From the NCBI RefSeq assembly GCF_016907275.1, contig NZ_JAFBBP010000001.1, forward strand, positions 5,260,001 through 5,324,000: a DNA stretch of 64,000 nucleotides, read 5' to 3'. The translations under genes and the position numbers were made by a program. Below, one piece after another: positions 25,060 through 33,933 of this stretch. The DNA is from Micromonospora luteifusca. GTDB lineage: Bacteria > Actinomycetota > Actinomycetes > Mycobacteriales > Micromonosporaceae. The notes beneath the pieces are model-generated. The model was given only the letters and a program-made list of their open reading frames with translations. It did no database searches and was not told the origin of the DNA. Position 1 is the stretch's first letter, and each line of letters opens with the position of its first letter.

Positions 25060-25412
25060 CTGTAGAGCTGCCCCACGCGTGGGGCAGCGCGGCAGTTACC
25101 CTCGCCCGGGCGTGCGCCCCGTGAGCGGGGCAGCTCTACAGCGTGGCAGTTACCCTCGCCCGGGCGTGCGCCCCGTGAGCGGGGCAGCTCTACAGCGTGG
25201 CAGTTACCCTCGCCCGGGCGTGCGCCCCGTGATCGGGGCAGCTCTACAGCGTGGCAGTTACCCCCGCCCGGGCGTGCGCCCCATGAGCGGGGCAGCTCTA
25301 CAGCGCGGCAGTTACCCTCGCCCGGGGCGTGCGCCCCATGAGCGGGGCAGCTCTACAGCACCGCGGTTACCCTCGCCCGGACGTGCGCCCCATCAGCGGG
25401 GCAGCTCTACAG
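25060..25412. repeat. 54-bp tandem array with 15-bp inverted termini
   Basis: Copies starting GCAGTTACC lie at 25092, 25146, 25200, 25254 and 25308, and a diverged sixth at 25363 (GCGGTTACC) is offset by one extra G. Each unit contains a small hairpin, GCCCC-N-GGGGC, followed by AGCTCTACAGCG. The array begins with CTGTAGAGCTGCCCC (25060-25074), the exact reverse complement of its final GGGGCAGCTCTACAG (25398-25412), and with a 22-nt palindrome at 25067-25088. There are no unique spacers, so it is not CRISPR. Because 54 is a multiple of three, a peptide repeat runs in one frame, but no start, ribosome site or family supports translation. Confidence 0.9.
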
Positions 25413-25528
25413 CGCCGCACCGGGTACCGGGCGTCCGACTGCCGCGTGCTGCTGCCGCGTGCTGTTGCCGAGGTCGCCTGCTGTGTCACCGAGCTTGGCC
25501 GGGGGCGTCGTCCGGGGTGGTGGGTGGG

Positions 25529-25541
25529 TAGCCTCCCGTCC
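25529..25541 (+). promoter_or_regulatory. -10 box for a leaderless inositol-phosphate-synthase-like gene
   Basis: TAGCCT at 25529-25534 is followed by 7 nt and ATG at 25542. No Shine-Dalgarno sequence is present, which fits a leaderless transcript starting at the ATG. Confidence 0.45.
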
Positions 25542-26486
25542 ATGGTCGAACGGGTGAGAGTTGCGGTCGTCGGTGTCGGTAACAACACGTCGGCACTGGT
25601 GCAGGGAATCGCTCTCCACCGCCAGACCGGGAGCCTGGTGGGCATCCGCAGGCCGGTGATCGACGGCCTCGGAGTGGGTGACATCGACTTCGTTGCGGCG
25701 TTCGCCACGTCCGACGAAAAGATCGGCAGGGACCTCACCGAGGCGATCTTCCTGGCGCCCAACAACTTCCCCAGGCTCGACTGCGAACTCCCCAGGGCGA
25801 AGGTCCCCGTAACCAAGGGGCTTGTCGATGCGACTGAGGTCGACCGTGTGGCAGCGGCGCTGGCCGAGGCGGAGGTGCTGCTCTACTCGGCGCCGAGTGG
25901 CCGGCCGGGGACCGCCCGGGCGTACGCGGAAGCCGCCCACCGAGCAGGTGTCGCATTCATCAACACCACTGCGGACCCGGTAGCCCGTGACCCACAACTG
26001 CTGGGCAGGTTCGAAGTGGCCGGGCTGCCGCTGCTCGGCGACGACCTGGCGAGCCAGTTCGGCACCTCGGTGCTTCACGACACGCTGCTGCGGTTGCTGG
26101 CAGAGCGGGGCCTCACTCTGGTCAGCTCCTATCAGGTCAATCTGGGCGGCACCGAAGACTTCCGCAACCTGGTCGAGAACCCGAATTCCAAGCACCAGTC
26201 CAAGCTCAACGCCCTGTCGGCGGCTGACAAGGTTCAGTTGGCTCCGCTCGGTTACCTGTCGCAGCTCAAGTCGCAAAAGGTGGCGTACCTCAATCTTGAA
26301 GCGCAGGGTTGGGGCGAAACAGCGGTGAGCCTCGACGTGAAACTGAAGGTGCATGACCCGAGTGGCGCCGCGGGGGTCAACATCGACCTCATTCGGATGG
26401 CGGCCAGCGCGCTACGAAAAGGGCACGGCGGAAGTCTTGCCGAGGCGGCGTCGATGCTCAAATCTCCACCTGGAACGGCGATCTGA
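25542..26486 (+). CDS. Myo-inositol-1-phosphate synthase family protein (short form)
   Basis: This 314-residue protein has the Rossmann start VAVVGVGNNTSALVQG (7-22). The MIPS-type core includes NTTADPVARDP, then LLGDDLASQFGTSVLHDTLLRLL, then the lysine-rich SYQVNLGGTEDFRNL...SKHQSK. Classical enzymes convert glucose-6-phosphate to inositol-3-phosphate using NAD and conserved lysines in this second half. At about 315 residues it is somewhat shorter than the usual actinobacterial enzyme (about 360), and its N-terminal third is divergent, so it may be a paralogue serving a specialised inositol product. It sits alone between the repeat arrays and the glgA block, with a leaderless-type promoter. 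Confidence 0.75.
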   Translation: MVERVRVAVVGVGNNTSALVQGIALHRQTGSLVGIRRPVIDGLGVGDIDFVAAFATSDEKIGRDLTEAIFLAPNNFPRLDCELPRAKVPVTKGLVDATEVDRVAAALAEAEVLLYSAPSGRPGTARAYAEAAHRAGVAFINTTADPVARDPQLLGRFEVAGLPLLGDDLASQFGTSVLHDTLLRLLAERGLTLVSSYQVNLGGTEDFRNLVENPNSKHQSKLNALSAADKVQLAPLGYLSQLKSQKVAYLNLEAQGWGETAVSLDVKLKVHDPSGAAGVNIDLIRMAASALRKGHGGSLAEAASMLKSPPGTAI

Positions 26487-26554
26487 GATCGGCGGCAACC
26501 GGCACGTCACGCCGACTGCAGGCTAGGCCCACTGGGGGCCAGGCCGACTGAGGG

Positions 26555-27019
26555 CTAGGCGGTGAGCAGGCGCCGGATCCGCTCGTACTCGGCGGCCATC
26601 TCCGGGGTTGCGAGGACGTCGTCGAGGTCGGCCGAGACCTGGAAGTCGACCTCCTCGATTGAGCGGATGGCCAGTTCGTAGAGCTCCCCGCGCCCGTTCT
26701 CCTCCAGGTAGGTGGTCCAGTGTTCGAGCGCGGTGATGACCGTCAGGAGCCCCTGGTCCAGGTCACCGTCGGCGAGGATGCCCTCGTCGATCCGCACCAG
26801 CTGAACGCGCAGCTCCGTCGCGTCGGCCGTCCGGACGTTCTCGCGGGCGCTGGCCAGCGCCGCCCACCCGTCCTCGTCCAGCTCGTCGTCCGCGACGGTG
26901 GCGAGCAGTTCGCCCCGGACCAGCCGGGTGACCGTTTCGAGGCCGAAGACGCGCAGTTGGTCCTCGCCAGCCGCGACGACCAACTGGAGGATCTCCGCTT
27001 CGAGTTCGTCGTACCGCAT
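26555..27019 (-). CDS. Small helical protein, possibly DUF416-like
   Basis: This is a 154-residue acidic, all-helical-looking protein with no signal or membrane segment. The C-terminal half (ALEHWTTYLEENGRGELYE... then EMAAEYERIRRLL) recalls the DUF416/YjaG family by eye. A generic helical immunity-type protein is equally possible. The ATG at 27019 lies 14 bp after the end of glgA on the same strand, so it is probably the downstream gene of a glgA operon. No conserved catalytic residues are visible. Function is unknown. Confidence 0.6.
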   Translation of the reverse strand: MRYDELEAEILQLVVAAGEDQLRVFGLETVTRLVRGELLATVADDELDEDGWAALASARENVRTADATELRVQLVRIDEGILADGDLDQGLLTVITALEHWTTYLEENGRGELYELAIRSIEEVDFQVSADLDDVLATPEMAAEYERIRRLLTA

Positions 27020-27033
27020 GTCGCCCGTCTCCC

Positions 27034-28239
27034 TCAGGCCGCGCCGACCGAGCGGTAGACGTCGAGCGTCTGCCGGGCGATGGCATCCCAGGAGAAGTGC
27101 TCCACGGCGCGCTGCCGACCAGCCAGGCCGAACCGCGCGGTACGCGCCGGGTCGGCCAGCAGCGTGTTCACCGCAGCCGCCAGGTCGGCGACGAACTTCT
27201 CCGGGGCCAGCGGTCGGCCGGACCCGTCGGTGGCCTGCTCGATGGGGACCAGCAGACCTGTCGCACCATCGGCCACCACCTCGGGGATGCCGCCGGTCGC
27301 GGTCGCCACCACGGCCGTCTCGCAGGCCATCGCCTCCAGATTGACGATGCCCATCGGCTCGTACACCGACGGGCAGACGAAGACGGTGGCGTGGGTGAGC
27401 ACCTGGATCACTTCGGGCTTGGGCAGCATCTCCGCCACCCACACCACGCCCGAACGGTTGGCCCGCAGCTCGGCAACCAACTCCTCCACCTCGGCGGCGA
27501 TGTCCGCGGTGTCCGGGGCGCCGGCGAGCAGCACGAGCTGGGTGTCCGCCGGCAACTCCCGGGCGGCCCGCAGCAGGTAGGGCAGGCCCTTCTGCCGGGT
27601 GATCCTTCCCACGTACACGACGCTCGGTCGGGACGCGTCGATGCCGAGCCGATCCAGCACGTCGGTGCCGCCGTCCGGGGCGTACTGAATGGTGTCGATC
27701 CCGTTGTAGACCACCCGGACCCGGGACGGGTCGATCTGCGGGTAGGCGGTGAGAACGTCGTTGCGCATCCCCCCGCTGACCGCGATCACCGCGTCGGCTG
27801 CCTCCATCGCGGTGCGCTCGATCCAGGAGGAGAGCGCGTAGCCGCCGCCGAGCTGCTCGGCCTTCCACGGCCGCAGCGGCTCCAGGCTGTGCGCGGTCAC
27901 CACGTGCGGCACCCCGTGCAGCAGCTTCGCGGTGTGGCCGGCGAGGTTCGCGTACCAAGTGTGGCTGTGCACCACGTCGGTGCCCGCCGCGCCGGCGGCA
28001 ATCTCCAGATCCACGCCCATCGTGCGCAGCGCGGCGTTCGCGCCGGTCAGGCCGGGTGATTCGGCGTACGCGGTGACGCCCGGCTCGGTGCGCGGCAGCC
28101 CGAAGCAGTGCACGCGCACGTCGGTGTGGCGGCGCAACTCCCTCGCCAGGTACTCGACGTGCACCCCGGCACCGCCGTAGACCTCCGGTGGGTACTCACG
28201 AGTGAGAAGGTCGACGCGCAGGGGGGTGGGTTCCGTCAT
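27034..28239 (-). CDS. glgA: GT4-type glycogen synthase (actinobacterial GlgA)
   Basis: This is a 401-residue GT-B fold enzyme of the actinobacterial GlgA/GlgM group. The N-terminus LTREYPPEVYGGAGVHVEYLA contains the glucan/donor-binding loop. HSHTWYANLAG and VTAHSLEPLRPWK follow, then the donor-binding half with VGRITRQKG and the catalytic EPMGIVNLEAMACETAVV. It uses ADP-glucose either to extend glucan or, in mycobacteria, to make maltose-1-phosphate for GlgE. The presence of glgE in the same window favours the latter, by analogy. It is divergent from glgC, whose product supplies ADP-glucose. On the minus strand TAGGGT lies 8 nt before the ATG, suggesting a leaderless or nearly leaderless message. 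Confidence 0.93.
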   Translation of the reverse strand: MTEPTPLRVDLLTREYPPEVYGGAGVHVEYLARELRRHTDVRVHCFGLPRTEPGVTAYAESPGLTGANAALRTMGVDLEIAAGAAGTDVVHSHTWYANLAGHTAKLLHGVPHVVTAHSLEPLRPWKAEQLGGGYALSSWIERTAMEAADAVIAVSGGMRNDVLTAYPQIDPSRVRVVYNGIDTIQYAPDGGTDVLDRLGIDASRPSVVYVGRITRQKGLPYLLRAARELPADTQLVLLAGAPDTADIAAEVEELVAELRANRSGVVWVAEMLPKPEVIQVLTHATVFVCPSVYEPMGIVNLEAMACETAVVATATGGIPEVVADGATGLLVPIEQATDGSGRPLAPEKFVADLAAAVNTLLADPARTARFGLAGRQRAVEHFSWDAIARQTLDVYRSVGAA

Positions 28240-28311
28240 GACCTCGCACCCTAGTGCAGAAGAGTCCCCGTACGAGTGGTGAAGTCGGACGCGGGTGGAT
28301 AGCGTCGTGGC
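28240..28311. promoter_or_regulatory. Divergent glgA/glgC promoter region with paired leaderless -10 boxes
   Basis: The 72-bp gap holds TAGCGT at 28300-28305, 6 nt before the glgC ATG (28312). On the opposite strand it holds TAGGGT at 28253-28248, 8 nt before the glgA ATG (28239). Neither gene has a convincing Shine-Dalgarno sequence. Shared control of ADP-glucose synthesis and use is implied. Confidence 0.5.
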
Positions 28312-29544
28312 ATGGCTGCCAAGGTGCTCGCGATTGTCCTGGCGGGTGGTGAGGGCAAGCGCCTGATGCCACTCACCACGGATCGGGCCAAGCCGGCCGT
28401 CCCGTTCGGCGGGATGTACCGCATGGTCGATTTCGTCCTCTCCAACCTGGCCAACGCCGGCTTTCTGAAGATCGTCGTGTTGACCCAGTACAAGTCCCAC
28501 TCGCTCGACCGGCACATCACCAAGACCTGGCGGATGTCCACGCTGCTCGGCAACTACGTCACCCCGGTCCCCGCCCAGCAGCGTCGCGGTCCCTGGTGGT
28601 TCGCCGGCTCCGCCGACGCCATCTACCAGAGCTTCAACCTGATCAACGACGAGCAGCCTGACTATGTGATCGTCTTCGGCGCCGACCACATCTACCGGAT
28701 GGACCCACGGCAGATGGTGGACGACCACATCGCCTCCGGCGCCGGGGTGACCGTCGCCGGCATCCGCCAGCCGCTGTCCATGGCCGACCAGTTCGGCGTC
28801 ATCGAGGTCGGTGAGGACGGCAAGCGCATTCGCGCGTTCCGCGAGAAGCCGACCGACGCCGTCGGCCTGCCGGACGCACCGGACGAGATCTACGCGTCGA
28901 TGGGTAACTACGTCTTCACCACGCGTGCACTCTGCGAGGCCGTGGAGCGCGACGCGGAAGACAAGACCAGCAAGCACGACATGGGCGGCAGCATCATCCC
29001 GATGTTCGTCGAGCGGGGCGAGGCCAACGTCTACGACTTCCGCGACAACGAGGTTCCGGGCAGCGACGACCGGGACCGCGGCTACTGGCGCGACGTGGGG
29101 ACGCTCGACTCGTTCTACGACGCGCACATGGATCTGATCAACGTGCACCCCGTGTTCAACCTCTACAACTTCGACTGGCCGATCTACACCGAGCAGCCTC
29201 CGTGGCCGCCCGCCAAGTTCGTGCACCAGTGGGGCGAGCGGGTCGGCCGGGCGGTCGGCTCGATGGTCTCCCCGGGGTCGGTGATCTCCGGGTCGCTGGT
29301 GGAAAACTCGATCATCTCGCCGAAGGTGCGGGTGCACTCCTGGGCGCACGTCGAGGGCTCGGTGCTGATGGAGGGTGTGGAGATCGGCCGGCACGCGGTC
29401 ATCCGGCGGGCCATCCTGGACAAGAACGTGTTCGTCCCGGAGGGCGCCGAGATCGGCGTTGACCTGGAGAAGGACCGGCAGCGCTACACCGTCTCCGACA
29501 ATGGCATCGTGGTGATCGGCAAGGGCCAGAAGGTCGAGCCGTGA
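28312..29544 (+). CDS. glgC: Glucose-1-phosphate adenylyltransferase (ADP-glucose pyrophosphorylase)
   Basis: This 410-residue enzyme makes ADP-glucose from ATP and glucose-1-phosphate. The nucleotide loop [13 protein letters not shown] is at residues about 9-21. Other blocks are [22 protein letters not shown] and the C-terminal left-handed beta-helix with [15 protein letters not shown]. Length and motifs match typical GlgC. It is divergent from glgA and followed 31 bp downstream by pgm, whose product supplies its substrate glucose-1-phosphate. The three genes form a functional set. The start is the ATG 6 nt after a TAGCGT box. Confidence 0.96.
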   Translation: MAAKVLAIVLAGGEGKRLMPLTTDRAKPAVPFGGMYRMVDFVLSNLANAGFLKIVVLTQYKSHSLDRHITKTWRMSTLLGNYVTPVPAQQRRGPWWFAGSADAIYQSFNLINDEQPDYVIVFGADHIYRMDPRQMVDDHIASGAGVTVAGIRQPLSMADQFGVIEVGEDGKRIRAFREKPTDAVGLPDAPDEIYASMGNYVFTTRALCEAVERDAEDKTSKHDMGGSIIPMFVERGEANVYDFRDNEVPGSDDRDRGYWRDVGTLDSFYDAHMDLINVHPVFNLYNFDWPIYTEQPPWPPAKFVHQWGERVGRAVGSMVSPGSVISGSLVENSIISPKVRVHSWAHVEGSVLMEGVEIGRHAVIRRAILDKNVFVPEGAEIGVDLEKDRQRYTVSDNGIVVIGKGQKVEP

Positions 29545-29575
29545 CCGCCGCGCACTTTCCGAGGAGGTTCCCGCA

Positions 29576-31219
<1,644 letters not shown>

Positions 31220-31220
31220 C

Positions 31221-31389
31221 CACCCCCCCAACCCCCCAACCCCCCACCCCACCCCCGGGGACCCCGCGTTGATCATGAGGTTATTGCCACGACACGCCGC
31301 GGCGGATGGCAATAACCTCATGATCAACGCGGCCGGGAAGAGCCGGGGGCGCGGTGGGTGGGGTGGGGTGGGGTGGGCAGGGTGGGGGG
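31221..31389. repeat. 26-bp perfect inverted repeat flanked by C-runs and G-runs
   Basis: Arms at 31264-31289 and 31307-31332 are perfectly complementary over 26 bp around a 17-nt loop. Their cores are AT-rich (GATCATGAGGTTATT), which is striking in this genome. The left flank (31221-31256) is nearly pure C with A. The right flank (31355-31389) is nearly pure G with T, including four consecutive G3-4 runs that could form a G-quadruplex. The element fills the gap between the convergent pgm and NAD kinase genes, so it can act as a bidirectional terminator. It has the look of a dispersed palindromic repeat. Confidence 0.85.
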
Positions 31390-31390
31390 G

Positions 31391-32311
31391 TTAGCAGGGT
31401 GGGGGTAGTTCGTGTTGGGCTCGGCGTAGGAGTTCTTTGGGGAGCAGTTCGCTGAGCTGGTCGGGTAGGAACGGCAGGTCGAGCAGGCTCATCTTCAACT
31501 GGTTGCGTTCCTGGTAACGCAGTGGGTCCAGGCGGACCACCAGGCCGGCGTTGCGGCGGTAGCTGATGTCCACGGCCCCCTCGGTCGCCGCGTCGCGGAA
31601 CACCAGACCGTCCATCTCCACCACGACCGCCGACGACTCGGGCTGCAGCTCCAGCCGGATCTTCTCGTCCGCGGAGAGCACCACCGACCGGGAGATGCCG
31701 GCCATCGGCGCCGACGGAGTGATCACCACGGAGTCCGCCGCTGGGGAGATCAGTGGGCCCCCGGCGGCGTAGCTGTACGCCGTCGAGCCGATCGGGGTGC
31801 TGACCACCACTGCGTCGCAGCGGTAGTAGCCGTACTGCTGGCCGTCGATGGCGAGGGTGAGGTTGACGAAGCCGGAGCCGGGCTGGCGGACCAGCGCGAT
31901 GTCGTTGAACGCCACGACGTCGTCACCGCAGACGTCACATTCGAGGCAGGCGTGCGACTCGATGGTGAAGTCCTTCGACAGCAACCGGCTCAACGCCTCG
32001 GGCAGCTCCGGCGGCTCGATCTCGACGAGAAAACCCAGACGACCCAGGTGTACGCCAAGGACCGGCTTCGGGTCCAGGACGGCGGAGCGCAGCGCACCCA
32101 GCATGGTGCCGTCGCCGCCGATGCTGATCAACGCGTCGGCGCGGATGGCGACCTGTTTCGCCGGCACCGATTCGACGCAGGACGGCACGCGGTGTCGGTC
32201 CTCTTCACGCACGATCAACGTCTTGTGGTGGCGCTTCGCCCACCGTTCGATGATCCCGACCACCTCGGTGACATCCCGGGTGGGGTGCAGCACCAGACCC
32301 AGCCCCGACAC
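31391..32311 (-). CDS. NAD kinase
   Basis: This 306-residue enzyme phosphorylates NAD to NADP. The family motif GGDGT is at residues 65-69, the NAD-binding block DIALVRQPGSGFVNL follows, then the glycine-rich VVSTPIGSTAYSYAAGGP. Length is standard for bacterial NadK/PpnK. The GTG at 32311 starts the conserved first strand LGLVLHP. Near its 3' end the coding strand becomes C- and A-rich, mirroring the end of pgm on the other side of the inverted repeat. It is not in an evident operon. Confidence 0.93.
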   Translation of the reverse strand: MSGLGLVLHPTRDVTEVVGIIERWAKRHHKTLIVREEDRHRVPSCVESVPAKQVAIRADALISIGGDGTMLGALRSAVLDPKPVLGVHLGRLGFLVEIEPPELPEALSRLLSKDFTIESHACLECDVCGDDVVAFNDIALVRQPGSGFVNLTLAIDGQQYGYYRCDAVVVSTPIGSTAYSYAAGGPLISPAADSVVITPSAPMAGISRSVVLSADEKIRLELQPESSAVVVEMDGLVFRDAATEGAVDISYRRNAGLVVRLDPLRYQERNQLKMSLLDLPFLPDQLSELLPKELLRRAQHELPPPC

Positions 32312-32512
32312 CCGTACAGCTCACCACATTGGCGTCGGACGCGTCTGGCGTACGGGGCAGGCCGCCGGCCGAGGGCGGCCTGACCTGCCGGTTCCGGAGG
32401 GTCTTGCCGCCCTGTGCGCCGGACTGCTAGCTTGCCCCTCGCCGACCGTTAGCGTGCACGGCACATCGGGGGCCGGCGCGGGGCCGGGGCCCTCTTTCGC
32501 CGAGGAGATCCT

Positions 32513-33883
32513 GTGAAAACGCCCCCCGGGGTCGCACCCTCACGCCTGTACGTGCTCGATGGCTTGCGACTGGTCGCGGCCCTGCTCGTCGTGGGCTTCC
32601 ATCTCACGGTCTTCGGTGAGGCCTGGGGAGGGCCGGACGGCGCGGCCTTGCCGACGCTCAGCATCTACACCCAGTTCGGGTGGCTCGGGGTCTACCTGTT
32701 CTTCCTGATCAGCGGTTTCGTGATCTGTATGAGCGCGGAGGGGCGCGGCCTGGGGCAGTTCGCGGCCGCCCGGATCATCCGGCTTTATCCCGCGTACTGG
32801 TTCGGGGTGCTCGCCACCACCGCGGTGCTCGCCCTGTGGCCGGTGGTCCGTGAGCCGAAGCGCCCGGGCGACGTGCTGACCAACCTCACCATGTTCAACG
32901 ACCTCATGGGAGTGGGCGCGGTCGACTCCGTCTACTGGACCCTCGCCCACGAGTTGCGCTTCTACCTCCTCTTCGGTCTCTTCGTGCTGGTCCGCGGGTA
33001 CACCCCGCGGCGGGTGCTGCTCTTCGCCGCGGGGTGGCTGATCGCCAGCCTGTTCGCGTACCACTCGATCCCGATGCTCACCGACCTCCTGGTGCCCCGC
33101 AGCGCGGCCTGCTTCGTCGGCGGCATGGCTCTGTTCCTGATCTACCGCCACGGCTCTGACATCTACCTCTGGGGACTGGTGGGCGCGTCCTGGCTCGTCG
33201 CGCTCCAGATGATCGGCACCGTCGACCCGTACGCCCCGTCCCGGACCGTGCTGTCGTCGACGCAGATCAGCATGGTCGAGGCGGCGATTGTCACGTTCTT
33301 CTACCTGCTCATGGCCGTAGTGGCCACCCGTCGTATCACGGTCAGCTGGCGCTGGCTGACCACCGCCGGAGCGCTGACCTACCCGCTCTACCTGCTGCAC
33401 GAGTACATCGGCTGGGTGATGATCCACTACATGCACCCGGCGCTCCCGGCCTGGCTGACCGGGCTCACCGTGGTGGTGATCCTCCTGGTCGCCTCGTGGC
33501 TTGTGAACCGGTTCGTCGAGAAGCCGGTCTCCGGCTGGTTGAAGCGCCGCTTCGTCGCGGCCCGGAACTCGGCGTACCTGCGTAAGTCGCCGAGTGACAG
33601 GCCGTCCAGCCCGCATCTGGCTCCGTCCGCCCCGGCAAAGGCTCCGGCACCGCCACCGGCAGCTCCGGCACCGGCACCAGCACCAGCCACTCCGGCACCG
33701 GCACCTGCCACTCCGGCACCGGCACCTGCCACTCCGGCTCCGGCACCAGCAGCTCCGGCTCCGGCACCAGCTCTGGCATCGGCGATGGCGGCCCCCGGCC
33801 CGACGCCCGCGATGCGGACGCCGTCGTCGATCGATGGTCCGACCATGATCCTGCCCCAGGTCACCGCCAACTCCACCGACTGA
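32513..33883 (+). CDS. Acyltransferase-3 family membrane protein with Pro-Ala repeat tail
   Basis: This 456-residue protein has about ten transmembrane helices over residues 10-335. It is typical of OafA-like acyltransferases that acetylate surface glycans. The N-terminal block LRLVAALLVVGFHL contains the conserved histidine, and SVYWTLAHELRFYLLF is the second hallmark. The GTG at 32513 has a GAGGAG ribosome site. The C-terminal 90 or so residues are a low-complexity APAPAPATPAPAPAT-type tail, predicted to be extended. Acyl acceptor is unknown, but it lies at the edge of the surface-glycan region. Confidence 0.85.
   Translation: MKTPPGVAPSRLYVLDGLRLVAALLVVGFHLTVFGEAWGGPDGAALPTLSIYTQFGWLGVYLFFLISGFVICMSAEGRGLGQFAAARIIRLYPAYWFGVLATTAVLALWPVVREPKRPGDVLTNLTMFNDLMGVGAVDSVYWTLAHELRFYLLFGLFVLVRGYTPRRVLLFAAGWLIASLFAYHSIPMLTDLLVPRSAACFVGGMALFLIYRHGSDIYLWGLVGASWLVALQMIGTVDPYAPSRTVLSSTQISMVEAAIVTFFYLLMAVVATRRITVSWRWLTTAGALTYPLYLLHEYIGWVMIHYMHPALPAWLTGLTVVVILLVASWLVNRFVEKPVSGWLKRRFVAARNSAYLRKSPSDRPSSPHLAPSAPAKAPAPPPAAPAPAPAPATPAPAPATPAPAPATPAPAPAAPAPAPALASAMAAPGPTPAMRTPSSIDGPTMILPQVTANSTD
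33650..33775 (+). repeat. 21-bp coding repeat (PAPAPAT heptads)
   Basis: Inside the acyltransferase gene a 21-nt unit (ACTCCGGCACCGGCACCTGCC and variants) is repeated at least three times, with partial copies on both sides. It encodes PAPAPAT heptads. The length is a multiple of three, so copy-number change would keep the frame. Confidence 0.8.
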
Positions 33884-33887
33884 TCCG

Positions 33888-33924
33888 GGCAGGTACCCCG
33901 GACCCGCGGCCCGGGGTACCTGCC
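33888..33924. terminator. Bidirectional hairpin terminator
   Basis: Bases 33888-33901 and 33911-33924 form a perfect 14-bp stem with a 9-nt loop. It lies between the convergent acyltransferase (stop 33883) and carboxypeptidase (stop 33934) genes. Confidence 0.8.
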
Positions 33925-33933
33925 GCGCGGACG

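Noticed and set aside
25060..25412. CRISPR array
   Set aside because: The repeats are contiguous with no unique spacers, each unit is almost identical over its full 54 bp, and no cas gene is nearby.
25065..25420. Repeat-containing protein encoded by the 54-bp array
   Set aside because: An open frame gives an 18-residue repeat, but it lacks a plausible start or ribosome site and continues antisense through glgE. The hairpins and inverted termini point to non-coding DNA.
22643..25531. 962-codon open frame opposite glgE
   Set aside because: It is antisense to the catalytic motifs of glgE and has shadow-type composition. Its length reflects GC bias.
26487..26554. Terminator between the inositol gene and the small helical gene
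   Set aside because: The gap has short direct repeats (GGCTAGGC/GGCCAGGC) but no stem of more than a few base pairs.
31264..31332. Ends of an insertion sequence
   Set aside because: The arms enclose only 17 nt, there is no transposase gene and no target-site duplication is apparent.
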